Origin: Pseudomonas fluorescens
Lineage (GTDB): Bacteria > Pseudomonadota > Gammaproteobacteria > Pseudomonadales > Pseudomonadaceae
DNA: 64,000 nt
NCBI RefSeq assembly: GCF_001307275.1
Contig: NZ_CP012831.1
Span: forward strand, 868,001-932,000
Reading direction: 5' to 3'
Part shown: positions 26,984 to 37,079 of the stretch, one piece after another
Layout: each line of letters starts with the position of its first letter
Numbering within the stretch: position 1 is the first letter of the stretch
Notes under the pieces: model-generated
What the model saw: the letters and a program-made list of their open reading frames with translations, nothing else
The model's database searches: none
What the model was told of the DNA's origin: nothing
Made by a program: the position numbers and the translations under genes

Positions 26984-27874
26984 ATGACGCCCCGTACCGC
27001 CCTCGGCGCCCTGCACATTGGTGCACTCATGTTTGGCCTGACCGGTGTCTTCGGCAAACTCGCCGCGGCTTCGCCTGCGGTTATCGTGTTCGGTCGCGCC
27101 GTCTTCGCCGTGCTGGCCCTGGCGGTGTTCGCCCGGTTCGCCAGCAGCAGTCGCTGGCAGAAACTGCGGGCACAGGATGGCCGGCGATTGCTGCTGGGCG
27201 GCCTGTTGCTGGCCGGGCACTGGGTGAGTTTCTTCATCGCCGTGAAGGTGGCCGGCGTGGCGATCGCCACGTTGGGCTTCGCCAGTTTCCCGGCCTTCAC
27301 GGTATTGCTCGAGGGGCTGATCTTCCGTGAGCGGATTCGCGCCAATGAAATCTGGCTGGTGGTGCTGGTGAGCGTCGGCCTGGTGTTGGTCACCCCGAAC
27401 TTCGACCTGGCCAGCGGTGCCACCACCGGCCTGCTCTGGGCCGTGGCTTCGGGGCTGTTGTTTTCACTGTTGTCATTGACCAACCGTGCCGGCTCCGCGC
27501 ATGTACCGCCCGTGCAGGCCGCGCTGTGCCAGAACGTGGTGGTCGGGTTGTGCCTGTTGCCAATGGCCGCGCCACAATTGAGCGACGTTCGCCCCCTCGA
27601 CTGGTTGTGGATCGGCTTGCTCGGCGTGTTCTGCACCGGCCTGGCCCACAGCCTGTTCGTCGCCAGCCTGGCGGTGATCAAGGCCCGTACGGCGGCGGTG
27701 GTCTTCGCCATGGAACCGGTCTACGGCATCGCCATGGCCTGGTGGCTGTTCGACGAACGCCCGACGCTGCGGATGCTGGTGGGCGGCGTGGTGATCATCG
27801 CGGCCATCGTGATCTCGAGCCAGCTGGGCGGTTCGAAGAAACCGGAGGTGGGCGCCCAAGCCGCGTCTCACTGA
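26984..27874 (+). CDS. EamA/DMT-family transporter
   Basis: A 296-residue inner-membrane protein of the drug/metabolite transporter superfamily with about ten transmembrane helices arranged as two EamA repeats (ALMFGLTGVFGKLAAASPAVIVFGR; the second repeat starts near GLLWAVASGLLFSLLSLTNRA). The start is ATG 26984 behind AAAGGA; the frame open upstream runs through REP sequence and is not coding. The substrate is unknown, amino-acid or metabolite export being typical. It overlaps the next minus-strand gene by 7 bp tail-to-tail. Confidence 0.88.
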   Translation: MTPRTALGALHIGALMFGLTGVFGKLAAASPAVIVFGRAVFAVLALAVFARFASSSRWQKLRAQDGRRLLLGGLLLAGHWVSFFIAVKVAGVAIATLGFASFPAFTVLLEGLIFRERIRANEIWLVVLVSVGLVLVTPNFDLASGATTGLLWAVASGLLFSLLSLTNRAGSAHVPPVQAALCQNVVVGLCLLPMAAPQLSDVRPLDWLWIGLLGVFCTGLAHSLFVASLAVIKARTAAVVFAMEPVYGIAMAWWLFDERPTLRMLVGGVVIIAAIVISSQLGGSKKPEVGAQAASH

Positions 27875-28155
27875 ACCCGGTCGTTGTGGCCCAGGTCCCG
27901 CTCCGGATCGATCCGGTCGCGGACCCGCTGCTTGAGGACCTTGGCCTCGGGAAAACCGCCATCGGCCTTACGCTCCCAGATTTGCGCACCGTCGCAACTG
28001 ATGTGGAACACACCGCCGGTGCCCGGCACCAGGGACACTTTGCCCAGGTCGTCGCCGAAGGTACTGAGCAGTTCCTGGGCCAGCCAGGCGGCGCGCAGCA
28101 GCCATTGGCACTGGGTGCAATAGGTGATGACAACTTCGGGCTTGTGTTCGGTCAT
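27868..28155 (-). CDS. SelT/SelW/SelH (Rdx) family thioredoxin-like protein
   Basis: A 95-residue protein from ATG 28155, MTEHKPEVVITYCTQCQWLL, with the CxxC redox motif (CTQC) at the position where animal homologues carry CxxU, followed by GTGGVFHISCDGAQIWERKADGGFPEAK. This is the full pattern of the bacterial SelW-like family, whose function is unknown but probably redox-related. Confidence 0.88.
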   Translation of the reverse strand: MTEHKPEVVITYCTQCQWLLRAAWLAQELLSTFGDDLGKVSLVPGTGGVFHISCDGAQIWERKADGGFPEAKVLKQRVRDRIDPERDLGHNDRVQ

Positions 28156-28226
28156 TGCGGGTGAACTCCTGGGTTCGAAGGCGTCGTTATAATACCTGCC
28201 TTTGATCGCCCGCCCCGAGATAGACG

Positions 28227-30428
28227 ATGCGCCGCCTGCTCCCCCTCCTGCTTCTGCTGCTGTTGCCCCTGTCCGGCCATGCCAACCAGCCCGCCGTCGA
28301 AACGCCACGCCCGAAAATCGGCCTGGTGCTGTCCGGCGGCGCGGCGCGGGGCCTGGCCCACATCGGCGTGCTCAAGGCCCTGGAGGAGCAAGGCATCAAG
28401 ATCGATGCCATTGCCGGCACCAGTATGGGCGCAGTGATCGGCGGGCTGTATGCCTCGGGTTACAAGATCGACGAGCTGGAAAAACTCGCCCTGGGCATCG
28501 ACTGGCAACAGGCCTTGTCCGATGCGCCGCCACGCAAGGACGTGCCGTTCCGGCGCAAGCAGGATGACCGCGACTTCCTGGTGAAACAGAAACTGAGCTT
28601 TCGCGACGATGGCAGCCTCGGCCTGCCCTTGGGGGTCATCCAGGGCCAGAACCTGGCCCTGCTGCTCGAAAGCCTGCTGGCCCACGCCAGCGACACGCGG
28701 GACTTCGACAAACTGCCGATCCCGTTTCGCGCCGTCGCCACCGACATCGCCACAGGCGAAAAAGTCGTGTTCCGCAAAGGCCACCTGCCCAAGGTCATTC
28801 GCGCCAGCATGTCGATCCCAGCGGTGTTCGCCCCGGTGGAGCTGGACGGCCGGCTGCTGGTGGACGGCGGCATGGCCGACAATATCCCGCTGGATGTGGC
28901 CCGGGACATGGGCGTGGACGTGGCCATCGTGGTCGACATCGGCACCCCGCTGCGCACCCGCAAGCAACTGGTCACGGTGGTGGATGTGTTGAACCAGTCG
29001 ACCACCCTGATGACCCGGCGCAACTCTGAAGAACAACTGGCCACCCTGAAAAAAAGCGACGTATTGATCCAGCCGGCTCTGGCGAGCTTCGGCTCCACCG
29101 ACTTCGGCCGGGCCCAGGACATGATCGACGCCGGCTATCGCGCCACCCGGATACTCGAGTCACGCCTGGCCCCTCTACGTCCTTCCGAGGCCCCCGACGC
29201 CGAACTCATGGCCGCCCGCGCCCCCAGCGAACGCACACCGGTCATCACCGCCATTCGCGTAGAGAACGACTCGAAAGTCGGCGATGACGTGATTCGCTAC
29301 TACATTCGCCAGCAGATCGGTGAGCCGCTGGACCTGGGCCGCCTGCAGACCGACATGGGCACGCTGTACGGCCTGGACTACTTCGAACAGGTGCAATACC
29401 GCGTGGTCCACAAGGGCCCGGACCACACCTTGGTGATCAGCGCCCGGGGCCGACGCACCGGCACCGACTACCTGCGGCTGGGGCTGAGCCTGTCGGACGA
29501 TATGCGCGGCGACAGCGCTTTCAACCTGGGGGCCAGCTATCGGGTCAACGGCATCAATCGCCTGGGCGCCGAGTGGCTGACCCGGGCGCAGATCGGCGAC
29601 AAGCAGGAGTTGTACAGCGAGTTCTACCAGCCATTGGACGTCGGCTCGCGCTACTTCATTGCCCCCTATGGGCAATTCGAATCGCGCAATGTGGAGTCCA
29701 TCCTGGACAACGATCCGGTGGCCCAGTATCGCGTCGAACGTTACGGCTTCGGGCTCAACGTGGGCCGCCAGATCGGCAACAGCGGCGAAATCCGCTTCGG
29801 TGTCGGCCAGGCCTGGGGCAAGGCGGATGTGCGCATCGGCGACCACGACCAGCCCAGCGAGAATTTCAACGAAGGTTTCTACGAACTCAAGTATTCATTC
29901 GATTCCCTCGACAGCGTGTATTTCCCCCATGAAGGGGAAGACATCGGCCTGAGCTGGCGCCAATACGAACCGGGGCTGGGCTCCGACCAGCGCTACCGCC
30001 AGTGGGAATTCAAACTGGACAAGGCGCTTAGCAGCGGCCCGGACACCTTCATCCTGGGCGGGCGCTACGGCCGCACTCTGGACACCGCGGAGGTCGTGAC
30101 CTCCAGCTTTGTGCTCGGTGGCGCGCGGCAATTGTCCGGCTTTCGCGAAGATGGGGTGTCCGGACAGAACATGAGCCTGATGCGTGCCGTGTATTACCGC
30201 CGCCTCACACCGCGGGCCTACCTGCCATTGGATTTCCCGTTGTACATCGGCGGCTCGTTGGAACGCGGCCGGGCCTGGAACAACGATAATGAATTCGACA
30301 GTGGCTACATCAACGCCGCCAGCATTTTCCTCGGTTTCGATACACCGTTGGGGCCATTGAACTTCAGCTATGGCTTCAACGACGACGATGAACAGGCGGT
30401 GTACCTGAACCTGGGGCAGACGTTTTGA
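28227..30428 (+). CDS. plpD: Patatin-like phospholipase autotransporter PlpD (type Vd secretion)
   Basis: A 733-residue secreted lipase fused to its own outer-membrane barrel. A signal peptide (residues 1-19, ending GHA) is followed by a patatin domain with oxyanion loop SGGAARG (36-42), nucleophile S66 in GTSMG and the catalytic Asp in DGG near 212. A POTRA-like segment follows (about 330-400, TAIRVENDSKVGDDVIRYYIRQQIG), then a C-terminal 16-strand Omp85-type barrel ending in YLNLGQTF with terminal Phe. The order and length match P. aeruginosa PlpD. Confidence 0.93.
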   Translation: MRRLLPLLLLLLLPLSGHANQPAVETPRPKIGLVLSGGAARGLAHIGVLKALEEQGIKIDAIAGTSMGAVIGGLYASGYKIDELEKLALGIDWQQALSDAPPRKDVPFRRKQDDRDFLVKQKLSFRDDGSLGLPLGVIQGQNLALLLESLLAHASDTRDFDKLPIPFRAVATDIATGEKVVFRKGHLPKVIRASMSIPAVFAPVELDGRLLVDGGMADNIPLDVARDMGVDVAIVVDIGTPLRTRKQLVTVVDVLNQSTTLMTRRNSEEQLATLKKSDVLIQPALASFGSTDFGRAQDMIDAGYRATRILESRLAPLRPSEAPDAELMAARAPSERTPVITAIRVENDSKVGDDVIRYYIRQQIGEPLDLGRLQTDMGTLYGLDYFEQVQYRVVHKGPDHTLVISARGRRTGTDYLRLGLSLSDDMRGDSAFNLGASYRVNGINRLGAEWLTRAQIGDKQELYSEFYQPLDVGSRYFIAPYGQFESRNVESILDNDPVAQYRVERYGFGLNVGRQIGNSGEIRFGVGQAWGKADVRIGDHDQPSENFNEGFYELKYSFDSLDSVYFPHEGEDIGLSWRQYEPGLGSDQRYRQWEFKLDKALSSGPDTFILGGRYGRTLDTAEVVTSSFVLGGARQLSGFREDGVSGQNMSLMRAVYYRRLTPRAYLPLDFPLYIGGSLERGRAWNNDNEFDSGYINAASIFLGFDTPLGPLNFSYGFNDDDEQAVYLNLGQTF

Positions 30429-30500
30429 GGGGCTGGGTGTTTGCCCGGGCTGGATTGATAACCTGACAGGCCGTCATCGCGAGCAAGGAGGCGCAGATTC

Positions 30501-30530
30501 CTGTGGGAGCGAGCTTGCTCGCGATAAGGC
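30501..30530. repeat. REP palindrome (single)
   Basis: CTGTGGGAGCGAGCTTGCTC followed by GCGAT: a member of the GTGGGAGCGAGCTTGCTCGCGAT class, between the convergent plpD and fimV-like genes. A partial inverted copy (ATCGCGAGCAAG) lies 20 bp before it. Confidence 0.7.
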
Positions 30531-30554
30531 CAGCCGCTACAACCTCGATGGCGC

Positions 30555-32525
30555 TTAGCGAATCCCCGCCAGCAGCACCCGGGCGGTGTGCTTGAGGGGT
30601 TCGTCCCCCTCTTCGAGCAGCTCTTCAAGCAGAGTGACGGCGGTCTTCAGGTCGCCATCGTCGATGCAGTTCTGTGCCTGTTCCAGCTTGACCGAATGTT
30701 CCGGAACCTGGGGTTCGAGGGACAGGGTGTCCAGGGAAACAGGTTCAAGGGCCAGCGGCTCAAATTCCAGCGCCTGCTCTTCATCGGCAAAGCCATCGAG
30801 GAAATCATCGTCCAGCGACTCGGTTTCCAGGGGGGCTTCCCATTGCAACTCCGGTTCGTCGAAACCTGAAAGCGACAAGCCCTCGACACGGTTGTCGGCC
30901 AGTGGCGTCGCTGGTTTTTCTTCAGCGAGGGTGCCCTGGTCATCCGCCAGGTCCCAGCTGGTGTCCATGGACAGTGCGTCCAGGTCCAATTCGAACTCGT
31001 CACTGGGTGCCTGTTCACGTTCAGGCGCAAGAACCGGTACCTGGGGTTGCGCCTGTTCCACTATCGGTGCGGTGATCAAGGCAACCTTGGGATAGCGCCC
31101 GCGGATATCCTCCAGCGTTCCGGCATCGACGCCTTGTGCCAGCAGATGATGTTCCTGGGCCTGGAAACCGATGACATCGCCCTGCTTGCCCAATACCTCC
31201 AACAACTTGAGGCCCAGGTCGGTGCGCTCCGGTTCGGCCAGCAATGCCGCGCGCAACAGCCCGGCGGCCTCGGTGAAACGGCCGTAGGTCAGGTAGATCC
31301 CGACGCCCTCCAGCACATCCCCCTGGGGCGCATCACCGTTGTTGAACGAGTTCGCGGCCTCGGACGGCTCCGTCTCGGGGATTGATGCGAAGGTTTCGTC
31401 ACCCGCCTCCAGCATCGGCTCGGGGCGCTCGGTCATCGGCTCCAACTCGTCCTGCTGCTGGCGACGCCGAATGAACAGTAACAATGCGAGCAACCCCAAC
31501 AGGGCCACCAATCCCGCCACCCATGTCCAATTGATGCTCTCTGGCTCTGCAACCGGTTCGGTCACGGGGGAGACGTCCGGTGCCGGCTCCGATGCAGGCT
31601 GCGCCGGTTGCGGTTGCGCCGACGCAACGGGGGCTGGAGTCTCGGCCAGCCGGGTCTGCAATTCGCTGATCTGCTTGCGCTGGCCGGCGATTTCTTCGTC
31701 CTGGGCCTGGAGCCGCGCCTGCAGAGCCTCGATGGTCTTCTGTTGCTCCTGGCTCTGCAGCACGCTGGCGGCCAACTGCTCATCGGTCGCGGCGGCCTGG
31801 CCAGCGGTGGATGCAGCCGCTGTCGGCAGCACGGCCGAGTCGGGCAATAACAGGCGCTGGCCGATGGAGAGCCGGTCGCTGCCGGGATTCAGGGCCTGGA
31901 TCCCTTGCATCAACTCATTGACCGACGCGTTGCTGCCGGCGTCATGCAGGCGCTGGGCAATCACCCAGGGGTTGTCTCCCTGCACGACCGTGTAACGCTT
32001 GCCCTGTACCGCCGGGGGCGGCTTGATGGCCGGAGTGGCCTGGCTCGGCGTCGCAGGCTGCGGGGCCGTGGACGGTTCGTCACGGGCCGGCACGATACCC
32101 GGTGAGCCCGGTGGGTCGATCAGCACAGTGTATTCGCGCAGCAGGCGCCCATTGGGCTGATTGAGCTGCACCAGGAAATTGAGAAAGGGCTCTTCCACCG
32201 GCTTGCTGGACGTCACCCGAATGAAGCTGCGCTCACCCCGCCATACCGGCGTAAAGCGCAGGTTGCTGAGAAAGAACACCCGCTCCACACCCGCACGACT
32301 GAAGTCGTCCGGGCTCGCCAGGCTGGCCGACAGATCCCCTTCACCGATCCCGGCCACATCGACCAGGGCGATATCGGCGCGCAACGGCTGGTTCAGGGCG
32401 GAATGGAGCGTGATCTCGCCAAGGCCCAGCGCGGACGCCAAGGCCGGAAACCCCAAGGCACCCACGACGATCGACACGTTGACCCAACTGCGCAACGTGG
32501 ACTGCAAACTTTCAAGCATGGGCAT
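30555..32525 (-). CDS. FimV/HubP-like LysM and TPR protein
   Basis: A 656-residue inner-membrane protein. A signal peptide is followed by the FimV N-terminal domain (LGLGEITLHSALNQPLRADIALVDV), a LysM-type segment (RYTVVQGDNPWVIAQRLHDAG, about 178-230), a coiled coil near 260-300, one transmembrane helix (WTWVAGLVALLGLLALLLFI, about 335-354) and an acidic C-terminus with TPR-like repeats ending in the FimV C-terminal motif (DDGDLKTAVTLLEELLEEGDE). FimV proteins organise poles and type IV pili; the main fimV of Pseudomonas is larger, so this is probably a paralogue. Confidence 0.85.
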   Translation of the reverse strand: MPMLESLQSTLRSWVNVSIVVGALGFPALASALGLGEITLHSALNQPLRADIALVDVAGIGEGDLSASLASPDDFSRAGVERVFFLSNLRFTPVWRGERSFIRVTSSKPVEEPFLNFLVQLNQPNGRLLREYTVLIDPPGSPGIVPARDEPSTAPQPATPSQATPAIKPPPAVQGKRYTVVQGDNPWVIAQRLHDAGSNASVNELMQGIQALNPGSDRLSIGQRLLLPDSAVLPTAAASTAGQAAATDEQLAASVLQSQEQQKTIEALQARLQAQDEEIAGQRKQISELQTRLAETPAPVASAQPQPAQPASEPAPDVSPVTEPVAEPESINWTWVAGLVALLGLLALLLFIRRRQQQDELEPMTERPEPMLEAGDETFASIPETEPSEAANSFNNGDAPQGDVLEGVGIYLTYGRFTEAAGLLRAALLAEPERTDLGLKLLEVLGKQGDVIGFQAQEHHLLAQGVDAGTLEDIRGRYPKVALITAPIVEQAQPQVPVLAPEREQAPSDEFELDLDALSMDTSWDLADDQGTLAEEKPATPLADNRVEGLSLSGFDEPELQWEAPLETESLDDDFLDGFADEEQALEFEPLALEPVSLDTLSLEPQVPEHSVKLEQAQNCIDDGDLKTAVTLLEELLEEGDEPLKHTARVLLAGIR

Positions 32526-32638
32526 CCCTTTCGATTACCAGAACCAACCGCGGCGTAAACGCTCCCAATAGGAACGCCTAGTACTGGTTATAGTTCGCTA
32601 ACCGGCGAATCTCAAAAGCCTGACGCCAGGGATCTGCC

Positions 32639-33073
32639 TCAGGATTTTTCCAGGTTAGCCAGGATCGTGCCGTGAACCCGCATGCACACGCGCATGTCCG
32701 CCTCGTCGACACCTTCGAAGAGCTCCCGGCGCAATTGCGTGGCAATGGTTTCGATCTGTTCGATCAACGGCAGGGCCGGTGCGCAGAGCACGATTTTCTT
32801 GGCCCGACGGTCTTCGGCCACAGCCTGGCGCTGCACCAGCCCCTGGGTCTCCAGGCTGTCGAGCAACCGGGCCAGGGTCGGGCCTTCGACGGCGACACTC
32901 TGGGCCAGTTCACGCTGGGTCGGCGCCTGTTCGAAACGGGCCAGGTGCAGCAGCACCAGCCAGCGCGCCTGGGACAGGCCCAGCCCGGCCAGGCGGCGGT
33001 CCAGTTCGGCGCGCCAGCCTCGAGACATTTGCGCCAACTGCATGCCAAAACGGTGTTGATCGGTTAACGGCAT
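32639..33073 (-). CDS. MarR family transcriptional regulator (SlyA-like)
   Basis: A 144-residue winged-helix regulator with the family core LGLSQARWLVLLHLARFEQAPTQRELAQ, VEGPTLARLLDSLETQGLV and the wing VAEDRRAKKIVL. It reads in the same direction as recQ upstream and the FimV-like gene downstream. The promoter region holds a perfect 13-bp palindrome, so autoregulation is likely. The ligand is unknown. Confidence 0.9.
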   Translation of the reverse strand: MPLTDQHRFGMQLAQMSRGWRAELDRRLAGLGLSQARWLVLLHLARFEQAPTQRELAQSVAVEGPTLARLLDSLETQGLVQRQAVAEDRRAKKIVLCAPALPLIEQIETIATQLRRELFEGVDEADMRVCMRVHGTILANLEKS

Positions 33074-33104
33074 AAAAAACTCATCAGATCTGAAATAGAG
33101 AAAA

Positions 33105-33117
33105 ACTAATTATTAGT
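33105..33117. promoter_or_regulatory. Candidate MarR operator palindrome
   Basis: ACTAATTATTAGT is a perfect 13-bp palindrome 32 bp upstream of the marR-like start codon, in an AT-rich patch. Size and position suit MarR-family autoregulation. Confidence 0.45.
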
Positions 33118-33190
33118 CAGCTAAGCATGAGCTTTGGATTCAAGCAAGGTTCGCCTTGTACTGAATCGTTAAAGGAGCGCAACTCACTGA

Positions 33191-35317
33191 TCAGACTTCA
33201 AATTCCGACTGTAACGCAGCCCTGACGCAATACAGCACACCTTCGGGCACCCGTCCGACAAACAGCGCGGCGACTTCGGACACCGGCGGTAACTCGCCCT
33301 CGCCGTCCAGGAACGCGTCCTGTACCTCGCCCATCAGTTCCTCGGGCAAATCCAGTGCCTGTTCCAGGGACAACTGCTGTTTGCCGATGGCCTCGGCCAG
33401 CATCGTGTAGACGTTTTTCTCCGAGCACTGCAATTGCCCGGCGATCTGCAGCGGGGTCATGCCGGCCCGGGCCAGCGTGATGAGCTCGTGGCGCACATCG
33501 GCCACCGCTTTCGGCGCTTCGACCTCGCCCCCCAGGACCTGGAGGAAGGCTTCGCCATACCGCTCCAGCTTGCGCGCCCCCACGCCGCTGACCCGGGCCA
33601 TTTCCGCCAGGGAGGTGGGCTGGCTGCGGAGCATTTCCAGCAGCGTCGAATCGGGGAAGATGACGTACGGCGGCACGCCGTGTTCCTCGGCCAGCTTGCG
33701 ACGCAAGGCGCGCAAGGCTTCCCATTGATCGCGCTCTTCGCCACGGACCAATTGGCTGGCCTGGCTCTTGCTGCTCTTGATCGCCGTGGCCGGCTTGAGG
33801 TCGCGGCGCAGTTCGAGGGTAACCTCGCCCTTGAGCAAGGGCCGGCAGGTTTCGGACAAGCGCAGGCCACCGTAGCCTTCCAGGTCAATGTCTGCCAGGC
33901 CGCGGGCCACCAGTTGCCGGAACAATGAGCGCCACTCACTCTCGGTGCGCGCCTTGCCCACGCCGAACACTGAGAGGTGCTGGTGACCGAAGTTGCGGAT
34001 CTTCTCGTTGTCCTTGCCCAGCAACACGTCCACCAGGTGCCCGACGCCATAGCGCTGGCCGGTGCGGAAAATCGCCGACAAGGCCTGGCGGGCCGGTTCG
34101 GTGGCGTCCCAGGTTTCCACGCCATCGACGCAGTTGTCACAGTGCCCGCAAGGCTGGGGCATGTCTTCGTCGAAATAGGCCAGCAGGGTCTGGCGCCGGC
34201 AGCGGGTCTCTTCGCACAACGAGAGCATGGCGTCGAGCTTGTGCTGCTCCAGACGCTTGTGGCGCTCATCGCCTTCGGAGTTTTGCAGCATCTGCTTGAG
34301 CATCACCACGTCTTGCAGGCCGTAGGCCATCCAGGCATCGGCCGGCAAGCCATCACGGCCGGCACGCCCGGTTTCCTGGTAATACGCCTCGAGGGATTTG
34401 GGCAGGTCCAGGTGTGCGACAAACCGCACGTTGGGCTTGTCGATGCCCATGCCGAACGCCACGGTGGCCACCATGATCAGGCCTTCCTCGTTAAGGAAGC
34501 GCTTCTGGTGGTAGGCCCGCAGGTCGTTGGGCAGGCCGGCGTGATACGGCAACGCCGGGAACCCCTGTTCACACAGGAACGCCGCCACTTCATCGACCTT
34601 TTTGCGCGACAGGCAATAGACAATGCCGGCATCGCTGCGGCGCTCGGCGAGGAACGCCAGCAGTTGCTTGCGTGGCTGTTCCTTGGGCACGATGCGGTAG
34701 AAAATGTTGGGACGGTCGAAGCTGGACAGGAACCGCTCGGCCTCCTGCAAGTGCAGGCGCTCGACGATTTCCTCGCGGGTGCGTTTGTCGGCGGTGGCGG
34801 TCAGGGCGATGCGCGGCACGTCGGGGAACAGTTCCGCCAATTGCCCCAGTTGCAGGTATTCACGTCGGAAATCGTGACCCCATTGAGACACGCAGTGGGC
34901 TTCGTCGATGGCGAACAGGGCGATTTCCAGGCTCTGCAGGAACGCCAGCATGCGCGGCTGTACCAGGCGTTCCGGGGCCAGGTACAACATTTTCACTTCG
35001 CCGCGCTTGATCCGCGTCGCCAGGTCCCGCTGTTGCTCGGCACTGAGGGTGGAATTCAGTGAAGCGGCGGCAACCCCCAGTTCCTCGAGGGTCGCGACCT
35101 GGTCGTCCATCAGCGCGATCAGCGGCGAAACCACCACCGCCAGGCCGTTGCGCAGCAGCGCCGGCACCTGGAAGCACAAGGATTTGCCGCCGCCGGTGGG
35201 CATGAGCACCAAGGCATCGCCACCGCTGGCCACGCGCTCAATAATGGCACCCTGGCGGCCACGGAAACTGTCGTAGCCGAAGATGTCCTTGAGGACGCGT
35301 TGAGCCTGTTCGAGCAT
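33191..35317 (-). CDS. recQ: ATP-dependent DNA helicase RecQ
   Basis: RecQ unwinds DNA 3' to 5' in recombination and repair. The start is ATG 35317 ([20 protein letters not shown]), giving 708 residues; the frame upstream runs through a REPIN. Visible features are Walker [13 protein letters not shown], the DEAH box [18 protein letters not shown], helicase motif [12 protein letters not shown], the zinc-binding [12 protein letters not shown]...CGHCDNC, and a C-terminal HRDC domain ([20 protein letters not shown]). The length is that of Pseudomonas RecQ. Confidence 0.96.
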   Translation of the reverse strand: MLEQAQRVLKDIFGYDSFRGRQGAIIERVASGGDALVLMPTGGGKSLCFQVPALLRNGLAVVVSPLIALMDDQVATLEELGVAAASLNSTLSAEQQRDLATRIKRGEVKMLYLAPERLVQPRMLAFLQSLEIALFAIDEAHCVSQWGHDFRREYLQLGQLAELFPDVPRIALTATADKRTREEIVERLHLQEAERFLSSFDRPNIFYRIVPKEQPRKQLLAFLAERRSDAGIVYCLSRKKVDEVAAFLCEQGFPALPYHAGLPNDLRAYHQKRFLNEEGLIMVATVAFGMGIDKPNVRFVAHLDLPKSLEAYYQETGRAGRDGLPADAWMAYGLQDVVMLKQMLQNSEGDERHKRLEQHKLDAMLSLCEETRCRRQTLLAYFDEDMPQPCGHCDNCVDGVETWDATEPARQALSAIFRTGQRYGVGHLVDVLLGKDNEKIRNFGHQHLSVFGVGKARTESEWRSLFRQLVARGLADIDLEGYGGLRLSETCRPLLKGEVTLELRRDLKPATAIKSSKSQASQLVRGEERDQWEALRALRRKLAEEHGVPPYVIFPDSTLLEMLRSQPTSLAEMARVSGVGARKLERYGEAFLQVLGGEVEAPKAVADVRHELITLARAGMTPLQIAGQLQCSEKNVYTMLAEAIGKQQLSLEQALDLPEELMGEVQDAFLDGEGELPPVSEVAALFVGRVPEGVLYCVRAALQSEFEV

Positions 35318-35520
35318 AGAAACTCCAAAAATCACCGAAACATCCCTGCAAGGCTGGTTCAGAATCGCAAACGCTGCACCGGCAAATCGTAAGTGCGCGT
35401 TTCGAACCGGCGGGACGCCGCAGGGCATGACAAAACGCGGCAGTATACCCGAGGCCTTCGCCGCAAAGGGGGCTGCTGACAAGAGGTGCTTGAAGCGAGT
35501 GCTGGACGAGGCACGAACCT

Positions 35521-35612
35521 GTGGCGAGGGAGCTTGCTCCCGCTGGGTGGCGAAGCCGCCCCCAAAAAACAGGGCCGCTACGCGCCCCAGCGGGAGCAAG
35601 CTCCCTCGCCAC
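35521..35612. repeat. REPIN (inverted REP pair)
   Basis: Arms of the GTGGCGAGGGAGCTTGCTCC class in perfect inverted orientation around about 38 bp, between the divergent recQ and UPF0149 genes. Confidence 0.85.
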
Positions 35613-35739
35613 GGGCGATATGTGCCAGGCATGCGCGCAGTTCAGCCCTCACCGACAAGGCAAATACGCCACGCGGCTGGCCTGTACGCTCAAGAAGGCC
35701 TAGAATTCCCGCATTGTTTATTCCCCAAGGTAGCCCGTA

Positions 35740-36327
35740 ATGTCCTTCGCTGAGCAACTGACCCGCCTGCAAGTCTTCCTCGACGCCGATGAGCTGCACG
35801 AGGAAGCGCTGGACTACGTGGCCGCTCACGGCTATCTGACCGCCCTGTCGATCTGCGCCGAAACGGTGCCGGATCGTGAGTGGATCGACGCCCTGTTCGC
35901 CGAAGAGCCGCATTACAGCGACGAAGCCCAGCGCGCCGAAATCGAAGCCACCCTGGTCGGCCTCAAGGCCCATATCGCCCGTCAACTGGCCTCCGACGAA
36001 GAATTCGAGCTGCCATGCGAACTGGACCTGGGCGATGACCCGGACGACTCGGAACTGCGTGGCTGGTGCATCGGCTTCATGGAAGGCGTGTTCCTGCGCG
36101 AAGCCGCCTGGTTCGAAACCGCCGAAGAGGAAGTCAGCGAAATGCTCCTGCCGATCATGGTGGGTTCCGGCCTGTTCGACGAGCAACCGGAATTTTCCGA
36201 CATCGCTGCCGACGCGAACCTGATGGACGACATGATCGTCCAGATCCCCGAAGCCCTCACCGCCCTGTACCTGCTGTGCAACGCCCCGGACGAGAAACCG
36301 GCAATCCTCAAGCCTCGCCACCACTGA
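35740..36327 (+). CDS. UPF0149 (YecA-like) family protein
   Basis: A 195-residue, strongly acidic protein with the YecA/YgfB-like helical fold (LRGWCIGFMEGVFLREAAWF, then EVSEMLLPIMVGSGLFDE). It lacks the C-terminal SEC-C zinc motif that many YecA proteins carry. Function unknown. The next gene begins 8 bp after its stop, so the two are co-transcribed. Confidence 0.85.
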   Translation: MSFAEQLTRLQVFLDADELHEEALDYVAAHGYLTALSICAETVPDREWIDALFAEEPHYSDEAQRAEIEATLVGLKAHIARQLASDEEFELPCELDLGDDPDDSELRGWCIGFMEGVFLREAAWFETAEEEVSEMLLPIMVGSGLFDEQPEFSDIAADANLMDDMIVQIPEALTALYLLCNAPDEKPAILKPRHH

Positions 36328-36335
36328 GTGACCGG

Positions 36336-36731
36336 GTGCCCTCGCCAGTCGGCAACCGCCCGCTGATCCTGCGTTACGCTCTACTGGCCATCGGCTGGCT
36401 GAGCGTGGTGCTGGGAGTCATCGGCATTTTCGTTCCCGTACTGCCCACCACCCCCTTCCTGCTGCTGGCCGCGGCCTGCTTCGCCCGCAGCTCGCCGCGC
36501 TTCTACCGATGGCTGGTCGAACATCCCCGCCTCGGCCCGTGGATCAGCGACTACCTCAGCGGCAACGGCATCCCGCTCAAGGGCAAGGCCTATGCCATCG
36601 GGCTGATGTGGGCGAGCATTCTCTTTTCCTGCTACCTGGTGCCGCTGCCGTGGGCGCGGGGGTTCATGCTCACCAGTGCGGTATTGGTGACGATTTATAT
36701 CCTCAGGCAGAAAACACTGCGCAGGCCCTAA
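36336..36731 (+). CDS. DUF454 (YbaN-like) inner-membrane protein
   Basis: A 131-residue membrane protein with the DUF454 pattern GWLSVVLGVIGIFVPVLPTT followed by PFLLLAAACFARSSPRFYRWL, and HPRLGPWISDYLSGNGIPLKGKA. It has three or four hydrophobic segments. No ATG precedes the conserved part; the start is taken at GTG 36336, 8 bp after the UPF0149 stop. Function unknown. Confidence 0.85.
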   Translation: MPSPVGNRPLILRYALLAIGWLSVVLGVIGIFVPVLPTTPFLLLAAACFARSSPRFYRWLVEHPRLGPWISDYLSGNGIPLKGKAYAIGLMWASILFSCYLVPLPWARGFMLTSAVLVTIYILRQKTLRRP

Positions 36732-36880
36732 GCCAACCCTGCAGATGCTCCCGCTGGGCTCTGTAGGAGCTGGTTCGCTTGAGACTCAAGTGTCTGGGGA
36801 AAGATCGCAGCCTCGCGCCGCTCGACAGCGCCTACCGCGCGCGCCGGCATGCCCTCGGAATCCGGCCCATACCGCAAGTC

Positions 36881-36972
36881 CTGTGGGAGCCGAGCTTGCT
36901 CGCGAAAACGGTGTGTCTCGGATGGTGATGGTGGATGTGCCGCCGTCTTCGCGGGCAAGCCCGCTCCCACAG
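36881..36972. repeat. REPIN-like inverted REP pair
   Basis: CTGTGGGAGCCGAGCTTGCTCGCG and, inverted, CGCGGGCAAGCCCGCTCCCACAG. Together with the terminator at 37027 it fills the 348 bp between the DUF454 gene and the adhesin; nothing else is seen there. Confidence 0.7.
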
Positions 36973-37026
36973 AGAGGCGCCGATCAATACTCATCTGAGA
37001 CCAGGCAATCCCAACCTGGAATGTAG

Positions 37027-37063
37027 AAACCCCGCCATGTCCAATTTGGACATGGCGGGGTTT
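37027..37063. terminator. Strong hairpin terminator after the adhesin gene
   Basis: A perfect 18-bp inverted repeat, AAACCCCGCCATGTCCAA and its complement around a single T. It has GGGGTTT at the 3' side on both strands, so it may act in both directions. It lies 16 bp after the adhesin stop codon. Confidence 0.7.
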
Positions 37064-37079
37064 GTCGTTTCAGCTCACC

